Below are positions 21,077 to 28,861 of a DNA stretch of 32,197 nucleotides, piece after piece; the first letter of the stretch is position 1; every line of letters begins with the position of its first letter. The position numbers and the translations under genes are program-made. The notes beneath the pieces are model-generated. The model had not been told where the DNA came from. It saw only the letters and a list, made by a program, of their open reading frames with translations, and ran no database searches. This DNA comes from a virus, in the IMG/VR virus record IMGVR_UViG_3300005935_000072, positions 1-32,197 of that record. The stretch is one strand, 5' to 3'.

Positions 21077-21702
21077 TGGCCTTCTCCCGCAAACGCTGCG
21101 AATTCATCAAATTGTTTTGCCTTGAAATGCTCATCCACCCACGCCTGCAATAGTGCCTGCTCGTCCGCATTGCCAACGCTGCCGATGCTGCGACGGCTGT
21201 CCCTCCAATGCACCAACTCACAGAACCGTTCCTCGGTAAATCGTGGCAGTCCGGCAGTTCGCCACTGCTCGCCGGCACCGCAAGGGCACGCGACAACAGC
21301 CGAGTACAAGGTGAACGGTTGCCCGAGCGTGCCCTTCCGTGCCGCCTTGATGCTTTTTGATGACCACACGCATCGGACGCCTTGGTCGCGACATTCCCGG
21401 CAAGCGTATGTCTGCTGGCCGTCGGCGTACTGAATTGGTTTGTCCTTGAGCCGTTCGGTTTTCAGCCGGCGCGCCTCTTTGGCAATGACGGCCGCGATGT
21501 CGTCCTCAAGGAACGGCCGCCGCGGTTCGCCCGCAAGCATGTTTTCGGATGCCGCTTTGCAGTCTGGCAGGTCCGCGTGAGTAAGCACCTTCCGCCAGCC
21601 CTTGAGTGCCGGCCGGTGAATCGCGGCTTGTACCCACTTATTGAGTGCCGGATGTAGTTCAGTGTGGTATTCGAGCCAGTCGGTAAATTCATTGGCGTTC
21701 AT
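21073..21702 (-). CDS. Unknown replication-region protein, possible helicase loader
   Basis: This 209-residue protein overlaps the replication initiator gene by ATGA. The N-terminal part (NKWVQAAIHRPALKGWRKVL, then CKAASENMLAGEPRRPFLED) resembles the layout of small helicase-loader proteins, with a helical domain followed by a Pro-rich link. The middle has CRECRDQG and CPCGAG, which could bind zinc. The C-terminal region is helical. The loader idea rests on weak pattern and on gene order next to the initiator. Confidence 0.75.
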   Translation of the reverse strand: MNANEFTDWLEYHTELHPALNKWVQAAIHRPALKGWRKVLTHADLPDCKAASENMLAGEPRRPFLEDDIAAVIAKEARRLKTERLKDKPIQYADGQQTYACRECRDQGVRCVWSSKSIKAARKGTLGQPFTLYSAVVACPCGAGEQWRTAGLPRFTEERFCELVHWRDSRRSIGSVGNADEQALLQAWVDEHFKAKQFDEFAAFAGEGQ

Positions 21703-22679
21703 GCGTCGTCCCCATCCAAGTTCAAGTCAGCAGCACGGAACGGCTTGGCGTCCGGTTCGTTCTCGCCACGTACCCAGGCAGCCGGGTCATCGTCATAGTG
21801 GCCTTGATTCAACCAGGGCGTCGGTCCCCAGCAGTACTTGGTCTTGGCAGTATCCGACTCAGCAAACAACGCCAGCCGTTCCAGCAGGTAGGCATGAGCG
21901 TCCGGCTGTAGACGGAGCCGGATGACGGCTCGCTTATATGCCGCGGCAGCAGCTTCCTTGCCTTGGCGCCGAACTTTGGGGAACGCTTCCCAGAATGTCT
22001 CGAAGTGTGTTTCGTAGGGCGCGCGCTTCCTGGTACTTACCTTCCCTTCCATTCCTTTCCCTTCCCTTCCCTTCCCTTCCGGGGGTGAGTCACCATCGCG
22101 TACCTGGCGAGTACCCGGCGCGTCACCAGCGAGAATCTTAGCCCCTTTTTCGCTGTTGCAGAGCTTACAGAGCAACCTTAGATTGTCCATCTTGTTCGTG
22201 CCGCCGCGTGAGATTGGGACAATATGGTCAACCGCTAAGTTGTTTGTTGCCCCACAGTTGCAGCATTTTTCCCCATCGCGTTCCACGAGATGGCTATAGG
22301 CTAGTTTCCGTTGCTTCCCACCGAGGCGACGGGGGCTAACTGGCTCTACCTTCCCATCCCTAGATGGGTGCCGCACGTTTGGTTGGTCTATCCTTTGATG
22401 ATGCCACCCGGTTACTTCCCAATATGTTTCCCCGTCAATTTCGTACTCATCCAGCAAACCCGCGTCTAATAGCTCGCGTACCCAGCGCGTCACCTCCTGC
22501 GTACCCAGCGCGTCACCGGGGAGTACCTCCATTTTGAGTCGCATTGGACTTGCTGGGTGTCTCCCGGCATCGTCACAGAAGTTCCAAAGTCCGATGAATA
22601 GCAAGCGGGCATCACGCGAGCAATCTGCGTTTTGCTCAGATGTCCAAAACTCAGGCTTGATTGTTCGTATTCGTGCCAT
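21699..22679 (-). CDS. Phage replication initiator-like protein with an embedded HNH domain
   Basis: The 326-residue protein starts at the ATG at 22679 after AAAGGA. Residues 1 to 100 (MARIRTIKPEFWTSEQ, LFIGLWNFCDDAGRHP, VTGWHHQRID) are the winged-helix N-terminus typical of phage replication proteins. Residues about 120 to 182 are an HNH domain (CC-N-C, AVDHIVPISRGGTNKMDNLR, CKLC), which ordinary members lack. A flexible EGKGREGKGMEGK linker follows, then a C-terminal domain (FWEAFPKVRRQGKEAAAAAY, WGPTPWLNQGHYDDD) typical of the same family. The HNH part seems to be inserted, and a 17 to 19 base repeat lies on both sides of it. Confidence 0.9.
   Translation of the reverse strand: MARIRTIKPEFWTSEQNADCSRDARLLFIGLWNFCDDAGRHPASPMRLKMEVLPGDALGTQEVTRWVRELLDAGLLDEYEIDGETYWEVTGWHHQRIDQPNVRHPSRDGKVEPVSPRRLGGKQRKLAYSHLVERDGEKCCNCGATNNLAVDHIVPISRGGTNKMDNLRLLCKLCNSEKGAKILAGDAPGTRQVRDGDSPPEGKGREGKGMEGKVSTRKRAPYETHFETFWEAFPKVRRQGKEAAAAAYKRAVIRLRLQPDAHAYLLERLALFAESDTAKTKYCWGPTPWLNQGHYDDDPAAWVRGENEPDAKPFRAADLNLDGDDA
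22050..22082. repeat. GGGAA microsatellite in the replication gene linker
   Basis: The plus strand has tandem CCTTC/CCTTT units here, encoding the EGKGREGKGMEGK linker on the minus strand. Length changes in multiples of the unit would alter linker length or frame. Confidence 0.8.
22476..22517. repeat. 19-base direct repeat in the replication initiator gene
   Basis: GCGTACCCAGCGCGTCACC occurs twice, at 22476-22494 and 22499-22517. A related copy, differing at one base over 17, is at 22111-22127 beyond the HNH domain. Confidence 0.85.
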
Positions 22680-22680
22680 G

Positions 22681-22893
22681 CTAAATCCTTTCCGGCAGTC
22701 GTCCTTGTTCCCACAATTCAAACCTCAGCTCACTCCACTTATTGCCATATCGCATGTTTCTGACGTGGCTCGTTGTCACGCCGTACTTCTCCGCGAACAC
22801 CTTGTCCTGGCCCGGCAGCCGGCAGTTGATAATAATGTCGGCGGCCTGCTCTTTAGTCAGCTTGTGTTTTGGCTTGAATGGGTGTATCGGCAC
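22681..22893 (-). CDS. Small helix-turn-helix protein
   Basis: The GTG at 22893 follows AAAGGA. The 70-residue product contains LTKEQAADIIIN, KVFAEKYGVTTSHVRNMRYG and NKW, a homeodomain-like helix-turn-helix of the kind found in small phage regulators and in HNH-associated DNA-binding modules. It overlaps the upstream gene by 41 bases and ends one base before the replication gene start. It may regulate this operon or bind the phage origin. Confidence 0.8.
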   Translation of the reverse strand: MPIHPFKPKHKLTKEQAADIIINCRLPGQDKVFAEKYGVTTSHVRNMRYGNKWSELRFELWEQGRLPERI

Positions 22894-23122
22894 GGGGCTT
22901 TTCCTTTCGTAGGTCGTAGCTAATCAAGCATCGGACGGACTCCTTTCCGTCCAGGGCAGCTAGTAGCTGGATAAGCCCAGCCAATGCGGTATCGGCATGG
23001 CCCTTGAACCCGCACGGCAATTCGGTCAGCAGCGTAATCACGTCGGCTGCGTTGTCGAGCTGCTTGCGCTCGCGCTTCGTGAGTTTGACTTTCCATCCGG
23101 CGTCGGTTGTGGTTACTTGCAT
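22853..23122 (-). CDS. Unknown protein (89 aa) in the replication region
   Basis: The ATG at 23122 follows AAAAGGA. The protein has a basic helical start (KVKLTKRERKQLDNAADV), a Leu-rich middle (LAGLIQLLAALDG) and a charged tail. It has no clear motif. It overlaps the HTH gene. Function unknown. Confidence 0.7.
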   Translation of the reverse strand: MQVTTTDAGWKVKLTKRERKQLDNAADVITLLTELPCGFKGHADTALAGLIQLLAALDGKESVRCLISYDLRKEKPRADTPIQAKTQAD

Positions 23123-23146
23123 TGGGGTTCCTTTTGTTTGGGTGGT

Positions 23147-23167
23147 AAAAAACCAGTCCTTTCCGGT
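23147..23167 (-). terminator. Weak terminator-like hairpin
   Basis: A 5-bp stem with one G-U (ACCAG 23152-23156 with CCGGT 23163-23167) precedes six T on the minus strand. It lies between the winged-helix gene and the next gene. Weak, possibly an attenuator. Confidence 0.35.
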
Positions 23168-23176
23168 CCGCTTTTT

Positions 23177-23443
23177 TCACATCGCCCCCCACTGCTTCGC
23201 ATACGCCCCGCCCGGAACCCGCACCCAACGCCCGGTCCAAGAAACAAGTCCCGCCAACCGCAGGTAACGCATTGACGTTCGCACGGTTGACGGGGCAGCG
23301 AAACGACGCAGCACGACGCATAGTCCAGGTGTAGAAAGCGGACAGTACCGCAGGGCACGCAACACAAGCTGCGCGGACCGACACCGCCGCAAGAAGGCGG
23401 CAGTCTCTATCAGGGATGTGTGGCTCCGTCCGGCGTGTTGCAT
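23177..23443 (-). CDS. Winged-helix-like DNA-binding protein
   Basis: This 88-residue protein starts at the ATG at 23443 that overlaps the upstream stop (TAATG). The pattern RALRYCPLSTPGLCVVLRRF, then STVRTSMRYLRLAGLVSWTG and GGAYAKQW looks like a winged helix with recognition helix and wing. It is basic. It could regulate replication or recombination genes. Other frames over this region are also open, so coding strength is moderate; the start overlap favours this frame. Confidence 0.65.
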   Translation of the reverse strand: MQHAGRSHTSLIETAAFLRRCRSAQLVLRALRYCPLSTPGLCVVLRRFAAPSTVRTSMRYLRLAGLVSWTGRWVRVPGGAYAKQWGAM

Positions 23444-24519
23444 TAGTCCAGCAAGTCCTTTTGGGTCTGGCTCCCGCGTGCCTTCCGGATGGCCTCGATC
23501 TTCTCAGCGGCCTCGTGGATTACCGTGGCGCGGTCCTTGCTGGTCATCCCGGCGTTCTCGTTCGCATGGTCGCTGGCCGTCTGGCAGTCCTTGATAGTTG
23601 TCGCGTCGGCAATCATCTGCCGGTACTCTTGCAGGTGCATGGCCGAGACATCGGTATCAGGGCCGTCGGGTTCCTCTGTCTCGGGCGGCGCCTCCGGTGG
23701 ACTCTTCGGCTGTTTGTTGGCCGCCTCGCGTTGCTTGCGGGCCTGGTCGCGGTGACTCTCGACGGCCTCGGATGTCTCCACGTCGAACCAGTCTTCGCGC
23801 TTACTCATGCCGTCGCGCAGGCTTTGGAAGATAGCCCGCAAATCGACAAGGCTGTATTCATCGCAAGCGTCGAGCTTGTAGCCGAGCTTCATTTCGATCA
23901 TCCGAGAAGTAACGCCGTACTCCGAAAACGCCTCGACCATCTTGCGCACGCGATCGACAATCGGTTCCTTGGAATCGCCGGCCAGGGTCTTGCGGCATTG
24001 ATCCATGGCAACGTCCTGGACATCGCCGGGGATAACACCAAGGATGCACGCTCGCATTCGGCGGGCCCCCATGTTCGCGGTGATCTCGTACACGTCGCGG
24101 CTGTCGGTCAGTGCATGGCCGCCCTCTCGTGTGTCCCGCCAGTGCTTGACGGTGAATATCTTGGTCTGCCGGGTGTTCGTTTCCAAATCCCAACAGTACG
24201 CCATTACACTGGACTCGCCGTTGCGCTGCTCCAGTTCGATAATGCCAAAGTCGAGGTTGCCCCAGTTTTGGGCCATGACTTCAGCCAGCCGGATCGACGG
24301 CCCTTCGACCCTTTTGTTTCCTTTCGGGTAGGAATAGCGGGCCTGCTCGGCGAGTCGTATCCGCGTACATGATTGGCGGATGCGCTCGATAGCCGCCGTC
24401 TGGTCGCGCGGGCATTGCTTAGCAACAGTCATCGCCGCTTGGACTTCCTGGGTCACGCGGCCGGTGGCAACTTCGACCATGGCTTGCTGGCCATTGGTTG
24501 TAGCGAGGTCTGTACTCAC
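23443..24519 (-). CDS. Phage recombination protein next to YqaJ (putative annealing protein)
   Basis: The GTG at 24519 overlaps the YqaJ stop (GTGA) and follows AAGGAG. The 358-residue protein contains YPKGNKRVEGPSIRLAEVMA, NWGNLDFGI, MAYCWDLETNTRQTKIFTV, TANMGARRMRACILGVIPGD and CDEYSLVDLRAIFQSL, a conserved phage family usually found beside YqaJ-type exonucleases. Such pairs typically combine a 5'-3' exonuclease with a single-strand annealing protein, so an annealing role is likely, though the family is usually labelled hypothetical. A Pro/Glu-rich linker and a helical C-terminal domain follow. Confidence 0.8.
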   Translation of the reverse strand: MSTDLATTNGQQAMVEVATGRVTQEVQAAMTVAKQCPRDQTAAIERIRQSCTRIRLAEQARYSYPKGNKRVEGPSIRLAEVMAQNWGNLDFGIIELEQRNGESSVMAYCWDLETNTRQTKIFTVKHWRDTREGGHALTDSRDVYEITANMGARRMRACILGVIPGDVQDVAMDQCRKTLAGDSKEPIVDRVRKMVEAFSEYGVTSRMIEMKLGYKLDACDEYSLVDLRAIFQSLRDGMSKREDWFDVETSEAVESHRDQARKQREAANKQPKSPPEAPPETEEPDGPDTDVSAMHLQEYRQMIADATTIKDCQTASDHANENAGMTSKDRATVIHEAAEKIEAIRKARGSQTQKDLLD

Positions 24520-25295
24520 GATTGGACTCCTTGTTTTATTGTGCATAGGGTTGATAGCAATGTTTCGCGGAAGGCTCCCACAGCCTGCGCGAGCCGGGCG
24601 ATATATTCTTCGTCCCGAGCAATCTTGACACAGAAAAGAGCAAGGCGAAGGTCTTTAAGCCGTGGATCGTAGGAGACGAAATCCCACCACTTACGTCCGG
24701 TGACCCAGAGCGAGCCTTGGACCTGCGCGATACGCTCTTTGGGCATTACGCCGTCATAGATTGTTTTTATGTGGATCGCCGAATTGAACGGGCACTTTAT
24801 TTCCAGCCCGCCGTCATCGCCAATAAGCCGATCAGGTGAGCCGCCCACCATTGCGTCATCGGGATGGACGATGAATCCAACTTCTTGCGGCCCCACGCCC
24901 ATCCGCTCCGCGTACACGTCGGCCGCACCCGGCTCGTGGTCAATGCCCCACTGCTCGGCAGTCGTGGTCTTGTGGCCTTGCGTTTGGCCGGTCAAAATCT
25001 CGGCAATAATCTCGAGCATGTAGGACCGGGCCGTCGCGCCCATGACGCCGTTTTCCCTGTCCTTCTTGCCGCGCGGTGGCGTCATCACGTCGCTGAATTT
25101 GCTTGCGGTTATCTTGCCGCGCCGTTTTTCGAACCAGTCGGGCGTGCCTTGCAGTTGACGAGGTGGCATTACGGGCCTGATGGGTGCGCCTTTTCGGATG
25201 TGCCCATCAGCGGAACTTCCATGCGAGCTTGTTCCCTCGCTTCCCGGCGGACTACCGCCCTCTCGTAATGCCAATTCCCTCGCCTCTTCGCTCAT
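24516..25295 (-). CDS. YqaJ-family viral exonuclease
   Basis: This 259-residue protein has the YqaJ/lambda-exonuclease fold motifs: RRGKITASKFSDV, WGIDHEPGA (Glu121), GGSPDRLIG (Asp155), LEIKCP (Glu165, Lys167) and AQVQGSLWVTG (Gln193 region). It degrades one DNA strand to prepare single-stranded ends for annealing. The first about 45 residues are Gly/Ser-rich and probably disordered. It overlaps both neighbours by four bases, so it is co-translated with the presumed annealing protein downstream. Confidence 0.93.
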   Translation of the reverse strand: MSEEARELALREGGSPPGSEGTSSHGSSADGHIRKGAPIRPVMPPRQLQGTPDWFEKRRGKITASKFSDVMTPPRGKKDRENGVMGATARSYMLEIIAEILTGQTQGHKTTTAEQWGIDHEPGAADVYAERMGVGPQEVGFIVHPDDAMVGGSPDRLIGDDGGLEIKCPFNSAIHIKTIYDGVMPKERIAQVQGSLWVTGRKWWDFVSYDPRLKDLRLALFCVKIARDEEYIARLAQAVGAFRETLLSTLCTIKQGVQS

Positions 25296-25477
25296 CCTCT
25301 CACCCTCCGAAATAGCTTCTCAAATAAATCCTCACCGCGCTGTTCGCCCTGTCCCTTGCCGTGTACTTGATACACGAGTCGCCGCAATCTCTCCGAGGTA
25401 AACGTCACGGTCGCGTCGGGGTTTTGCAGGGCCGGGCGTTTCGCAACGAGTGCGGCCCATATTTGTTCGGCGGTCAT
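25292..25477 (-). CDS. Small unknown protein upstream of YqaJ (61 aa)
   Basis: The ATG at 25477 overlaps the upstream stop (ATGA); the longer in-frame form is not needed. The protein reads MTAEQIWAALVAKRPALQNP, then beta then helix (VTFTSERLRRLVYQVHGKGQ), ending in a basic helix. It may be a DNA-binding or regulatory partner of the exonuclease, judging only from its coupled position. Confidence 0.75.
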   Translation of the reverse strand: MTAEQIWAALVAKRPALQNPDATVTFTSERLRRLVYQVHGKGQGEQRGEDLFEKLFRRVRG

Positions 25478-26109
25478 TGTTGGTCCTGTTTTTTGAAGTC
25501 GATTACCCATACCCACGGGTTGGTGTCCCAGCCGAAGCCCTTTTTGGCATAGGTGGAATCCCACAATTCACGGAACGCCTCGCGGTATTGCGGTAGCCTC
25601 TCATCATAGGACCCACCATCCGGGATCAGCACGCCTTCCGCTAGCGCATCCATCCCATCAATGTCATGCACGCGCTCCACGCGAACGCCGGTAATCTCCA
25701 GCGTGAGGCGCGACGCCCAGCGCGGCATGTGAATGGACGGTCGCCAGCGGCCTACATAGCAGTGGTCCACTCGCCGGCGCGACTCATCGGCTCGATAAAT
25801 AACACGTTCAGGTTCGGTAATCGTCTCCCCTGGTTTCCATAGCCGGTCGGGAGCCCACGTCTCCCGCAACCAAAGCGTGTCGCCGGGACCGCCGTAGGGA
25901 CAGGCTCGCAATTCGCTGCACCCGTCTTCCATGAACCAGCGAACGCCGTCCTGTAACGGCCACTGTGGACGAATTTCCACTACACCACGGGCAAGAAAAT
26001 CTGGGTGCGGTTGCGGCTTTATTAACTGCCGCGTCTGCGTCTTGCGGCCGTCGATGATGGCCCGGACCATATCGCCGTTGAACAGGATTGGGTGTTCGGT
26101 TTTGGTCAT
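25474..26109 (-). CDS. ASCH-like phage protein
   Basis: The 211-residue protein starts at the ATG at 26109, overlapping the upstream stop (ATGA). The N-terminus reads HPILFNGDMVRAIIDGRKTQ followed by TRQLIKPQP, typical of a widespread phage family related to ASCH/PUA-like nucleotide-binding domains. Later parts include GDTLWLRETWAP, VIYRADES, MPRWASRLTLEITGVRVERV and NPWVWVIDF. ASCH domains bind RNA or modified nucleosides; the phage role is not established. A Gly-rich in-frame extension up to 26331 is a shadow of the neighbouring Ala-rich gene. Confidence 0.88.
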   Translation of the reverse strand: MTKTEHPILFNGDMVRAIIDGRKTQTRQLIKPQPHPDFLARGVVEIRPQWPLQDGVRWFMEDGCSELRACPYGGPGDTLWLRETWAPDRLWKPGETITEPERVIYRADESRRRVDHCYVGRWRPSIHMPRWASRLTLEITGVRVERVHDIDGMDALAEGVLIPDGGSYDERLPQYREAFRELWDSTYAKKGFGWDTNPWVWVIDFKKQDQQ

Positions 26110-26747
26110 TTCAACGCCTGCTCCATTGCGTTTTCTTCTTTGACAGCACGGTGGGCAAGTGCGGCAAAGTCGATTGGGTGGTCTGTTTCCGCCTCTGCCG
26201 CTATCGACGCCTGTGCCGCCGCCTCCGCCACTACCGTCGCTACCGACACCCTTGCCGCCGCCCACGCCGCCCACGCGGGCCATGCCGCCGCCCACGCCAC
26301 CACCACCGCCGACGCCCACGCCGACGCCCACGCCCGCGCCCCACTACGATCCGCGCCGCTGAGCCAGTCGTTGGTCCACGCGACAAACTCCGCGTTGGCG
26401 CAGACTTCCATCGCACACAGGATCGCCCAGCGGATCGTTGCCCCTGGGGAAATCTCAGGCAGCGGAATCTGCCGAATCGTTTTCAGCCGCGTGCAGCCGA
26501 CCTCCAGCCCCTTGCCATTGTTTGCTATCACGCCCTCGGCTTCCCACAGCAGCGGATTGGCAATATTCTCATCTACTGGATTGCGCAGTACCGCGATAAG
26601 TGGATCGGTATATGCGTGGTAATGGACACCGATACACAACGACTCTTCTCCAAACTTGGTCCCGTCCGGGGAGTCCACGCCCTCGCCCCACTCGCATCCG
26701 TTCATGGTCCGGCCGTTCTGGTCGGTCAGTTTATATAGGGTGGTCAC
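26106..26747 (-). CDS. Phage protein with TxLYKLTDQNG domain and Ala/Trp tail
   Basis: The GTG at 26747 overlaps the ATPase stop (GTGA) and has AAAGGTG upstream. The first about 125 residues (TLYKLTDQNGRTMNG, HAYTDPLIAVLRNP, LWEAEG, VGCTRLKTIRQIPLPE, WLSGADRS) form a conserved domain common in phages and mobile elements, which I believe is now called DUF7666. An Ala/Trp/Ser repeat region (about 130 to 180) follows, then a short ordered end. Such tails vary in length between relatives. Function unknown. Confidence 0.88.
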   Translation of the reverse strand: MTTLYKLTDQNGRTMNGCEWGEGVDSPDGTKFGEESLCIGVHYHAYTDPLIAVLRNPVDENIANPLLWEAEGVIANNGKGLEVGCTRLKTIRQIPLPEISPGATIRWAILCAMEVCANAEFVAWTNDWLSGADRSGARAWASAWASAVVVAWAAAWPAWAAWAAARVSVATVVAEAAAQASIAAEAETDHPIDFAALAHRAVKEENAMEQALK

Positions 26748-28024
26748 GATTTCACCTTTCCATCCTCGATAATCACAGAGCACTCCTTGCCCTCGCCGAC
26801 ACGCTCAATGAACACTTGGCAATCGTGTTCGTCGGCCAGTTCGCCCACGGTGCGCAATGCGTCCTCGTCCAAGTGGGAGCCGTCGCGAATCAACAGCACT
26901 CGCAGGGTGGGATTGGTAGCAATTCCCATGGCGATACTGACTTGCAGTTGTTCCGATTGCGACGCCTGCTCGAACGGCAGGCCATTGAGCGTGATACCAT
27001 CGTCGGAAAATGCGAGCCCTTCGACCGGCCACTTGGCACTGGCCAGCGCGGCGATTTTCTCGGCATCGCATTCCGCAATCTGTTTTGTGAATAAGTCGGA
27101 TTGTTCCTTTGCCTTGTCACGCGAATTGCGAGAAGCTATGTACTCGTCATTGCATCGGACCTGCCGATTGGTTTCCTCCGCGCCGGTAATTCGCTCCCTG
27201 ATGATGCTGAGGTCGGGATCGACCAGCAGGGCAAGGTCAGCCTGCAAGGCGTCGATGCCCGCTTGTTCACTCAGCATCTCTTTTTGCAGAGAGGCAAGCT
27301 CGCTTTGCAATCTGGCTATCTGACTCTCAATTTCTGTTGCCCGGTCACACATTTTGGAGTGTGCCCATACCGCCGTGTCCAGCGAGTCGCGGGCCTGCCG
27401 ATTGGATTCGATAACAGCCTCGGCACTCTTGAGATCAGCCATCAAGGCCGCCACTGATACGGGCTTTTCGGGTGCGCTGGGGAATCGCTCGCCGATCTGA
27501 GCGTTAAGGTCTTGCACATGGCGATTTATTTCCCTGCGTAGGTCATAGATCGTCACCCGCTTGAGGTCGAGCGCGTCAGTGTCCACACCCACTACTTTCC
27601 TGAGTAAGTCGTGTTGTTCGGCGGGCGGCATCCGGGTGAATCCCAGCGGGTCGAAGGCGATTCGACTCCATAGCCCGTCGAGGATTTTCTGGGGCGATGG
27701 TGCTTTGGATTGGTATTCGTTATCCTCGCGAATTTCCAGTTCGCTCTTGCCGTCTTTCTCGAACGTGCGAGTTACGATCAGCGGCGACAACTGCTTAGCG
27801 TCGTCTCCGTCGAGCCGCAATTCGATGGAGCCCTTTTCCGCGCCTCGCCGGAGCGGCTTATCGGGGATTGCCCGCTTGCCGCTAAGTGCGTACTGTATGC
27901 AATCGAGCGCGCTCGATTTCCCTTGTCTGTTCTTTCCACCGATGACGACCATGTTGCCATCGGGCGTGATCGTGATCGCCTCGATCCGCTTTACGTTGTT
28001 CGCCGTCAGTTGCGTGAGTCTCAC
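26744..28024 (-). CDS. RecN/SMC-like phage AAA ATPase
   Basis: The GTG at 28024 follows AAAGGA. The 426-residue protein has a Walker A (GGKNRQGKSS, residues 29-38), a central coiled coil (about 215 to 335), an ABC-type signature-like ASQSEQL (about 354-360) and a Walker B-like segment LRVLLIRDGSHLDED where the usual catalytic Glu is replaced by Gly after Asp381. The end CQVFIERVGEGKECSVIIED is typical of a phage ATPase family found beside YqaJ. It likely helps DNA recombination or repair. Confidence 0.9.
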   Translation of the reverse strand: MRLTQLTANNVKRIEAITITPDGNMVVIGGKNRQGKSSALDCIQYALSGKRAIPDKPLRRGAEKGSIELRLDGDDAKQLSPLIVTRTFEKDGKSELEIREDNEYQSKAPSPQKILDGLWSRIAFDPLGFTRMPPAEQHDLLRKVVGVDTDALDLKRVTIYDLRREINRHVQDLNAQIGERFPSAPEKPVSVAALMADLKSAEAVIESNRQARDSLDTAVWAHSKMCDRATEIESQIARLQSELASLQKEMLSEQAGIDALQADLALLVDPDLSIIRERITGAEETNRQVRCNDEYIASRNSRDKAKEQSDLFTKQIAECDAEKIAALASAKWPVEGLAFSDDGITLNGLPFEQASQSEQLQVSIAMGIATNPTLRVLLIRDGSHLDEDALRTVGELADEHDCQVFIERVGEGKECSVIIEDGKVKS

Positions 28025-28026
28025 TT

Positions 28027-28215
28027 TCAGATTCCTTTAGGTTGGGGTTCGACATACTCCGCTACAAACTCGTTATCCAGTGCCCAGCTCTCCAGCACTG
28101 CTTCCGAAAATACATCCTCGGGATTCAGGTTTTCCTTAATCCACTCAACGGCTTGATCGAGCAGGTTGTCCGGGATGATGGCGACCGCAAATGCACGTTC
28201 GATTTCCGCATCCAT
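28027..28215 (-). CDS. Small unknown protein (62 aa)
   Basis: This small helical acidic protein reads DNLLDQAVEWIKENLNPEDV, then FSEAVLESWALDNEFVAEY. The phrase NPEDVF followed by a Leu/Trp/Ala helix is one I associate with other small phage proteins, but there is no known function. The ATG follows GGAG, and the gene precedes the ATPase gene by two bases. Confidence 0.75.
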   Translation of the reverse strand: MDAEIERAFAVAIIPDNLLDQAVEWIKENLNPEDVFSEAVLESWALDNEFVAEYVEPQPKGI

Positions 28216-28218
28216 CAG

Positions 28219-28488
28219 TTATGTCTCCGGGGGTTCCGGCAGCCGATAAAAGTGCGTTGGGTCACGGAAATCGAGGTCCGCGCCAACGGCCGTCCATCGC
28301 CGCTTAGTTGCGTCCCACTCCAGTTTTTCGACGATTCCCCAGAGGAAGCTGTCGGGCACGTCTTCCCCGTCCCAGTCTTCGCAGGCTTCGGTTCGACAGC
28401 CGAACCACACGCGGTTGCCGCGCCGGGCTACGACAGCTTCTTCGAGTCCCGGCGGGTCTTCTTCGACGGGAATCCATTTGTCTGTCAT
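28219..28488 (-). CDS. DUF551-like small phage protein
   Basis: This 89-residue protein reads KWIPVEEDPPGLEEAVVARR near the start and THFYRLPEPPE at the end, the pattern (WIPVxxxxP ... PLPxPP) of the DUF551 family of small phage proteins with a WW-like beta fold. Its function is unknown in all members. It overlaps the upstream gene by ATGA. Confidence 0.85.
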   Translation of the reverse strand: MTDKWIPVEEDPPGLEEAVVARRGNRVWFGCRTEACEDWDGEDVPDSFLWGIVEKLEWDATKRRWTAVGADLDFRDPTHFYRLPEPPET

Positions 28489-28832
28489 CGCAATAGCTCC
28501 TGAAGCTGGCCGAGTTTGTCGTGGGCCATGTTGGCGAAAGCCTCAAAGCACTCGCTGTCCTGCGCGTCGGCGATCAGCCGCTTGGTCAACTCCCAGCAGT
28601 CGAACGCTTCCTTGCTCCTGCGGCTGGCCGGCATTTCCAACTTGTCGATCAGATGGATCGCATCGTTTAGCGATGCCATCACAATGATTTTCGCCTGTCC
28701 GAACTCGGTCGCGTATTCCAGTCGGTCGCGGATACGATTGCACACGTTTCGGGGATGGTCTTCCGGGTCGGGTTCCATGGCCGCGTAGGTTCTGCCGAGT
28801 AGCAGGTCAGCCGCTTTTGCTAGTAGACTCAT
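28485..28832 (-). CDS. Unknown helical protein (115 aa)
   Basis: The ATG at 28832 is chosen because upstream codons lie in the leader; the ribosome site (AAAAGAAA) is weak. The protein is mostly helical, with MSLLAKAADLLLGRTYAAME at the start and FANMAHDKLGQLQELLR at the end. It has two scattered Cys and no membrane segment. It might be a small regulatory or DNA-associated protein. The function is not identifiable. Confidence 0.75.
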   Translation of the reverse strand: MSLLAKAADLLLGRTYAAMEPDPEDHPRNVCNRIRDRLEYATEFGQAKIIVMASLNDAIHLIDKLEMPASRRSKEAFDCWELTKRLIADAQDSECFEAFANMAHDKLGQLQELLR

Positions 28833-28861
28833 TGGATTTTCTTTTGGGTTTAGGTTGTCCT

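Noticed and set aside
26110-26331. Gly-rich N-terminal extension of the ASCH-like protein
   Set aside because: It is the shadow of the Ala/Trp repeat of the overlapping gene; the ATG at 26109 with an ATGA overlap is the better start.
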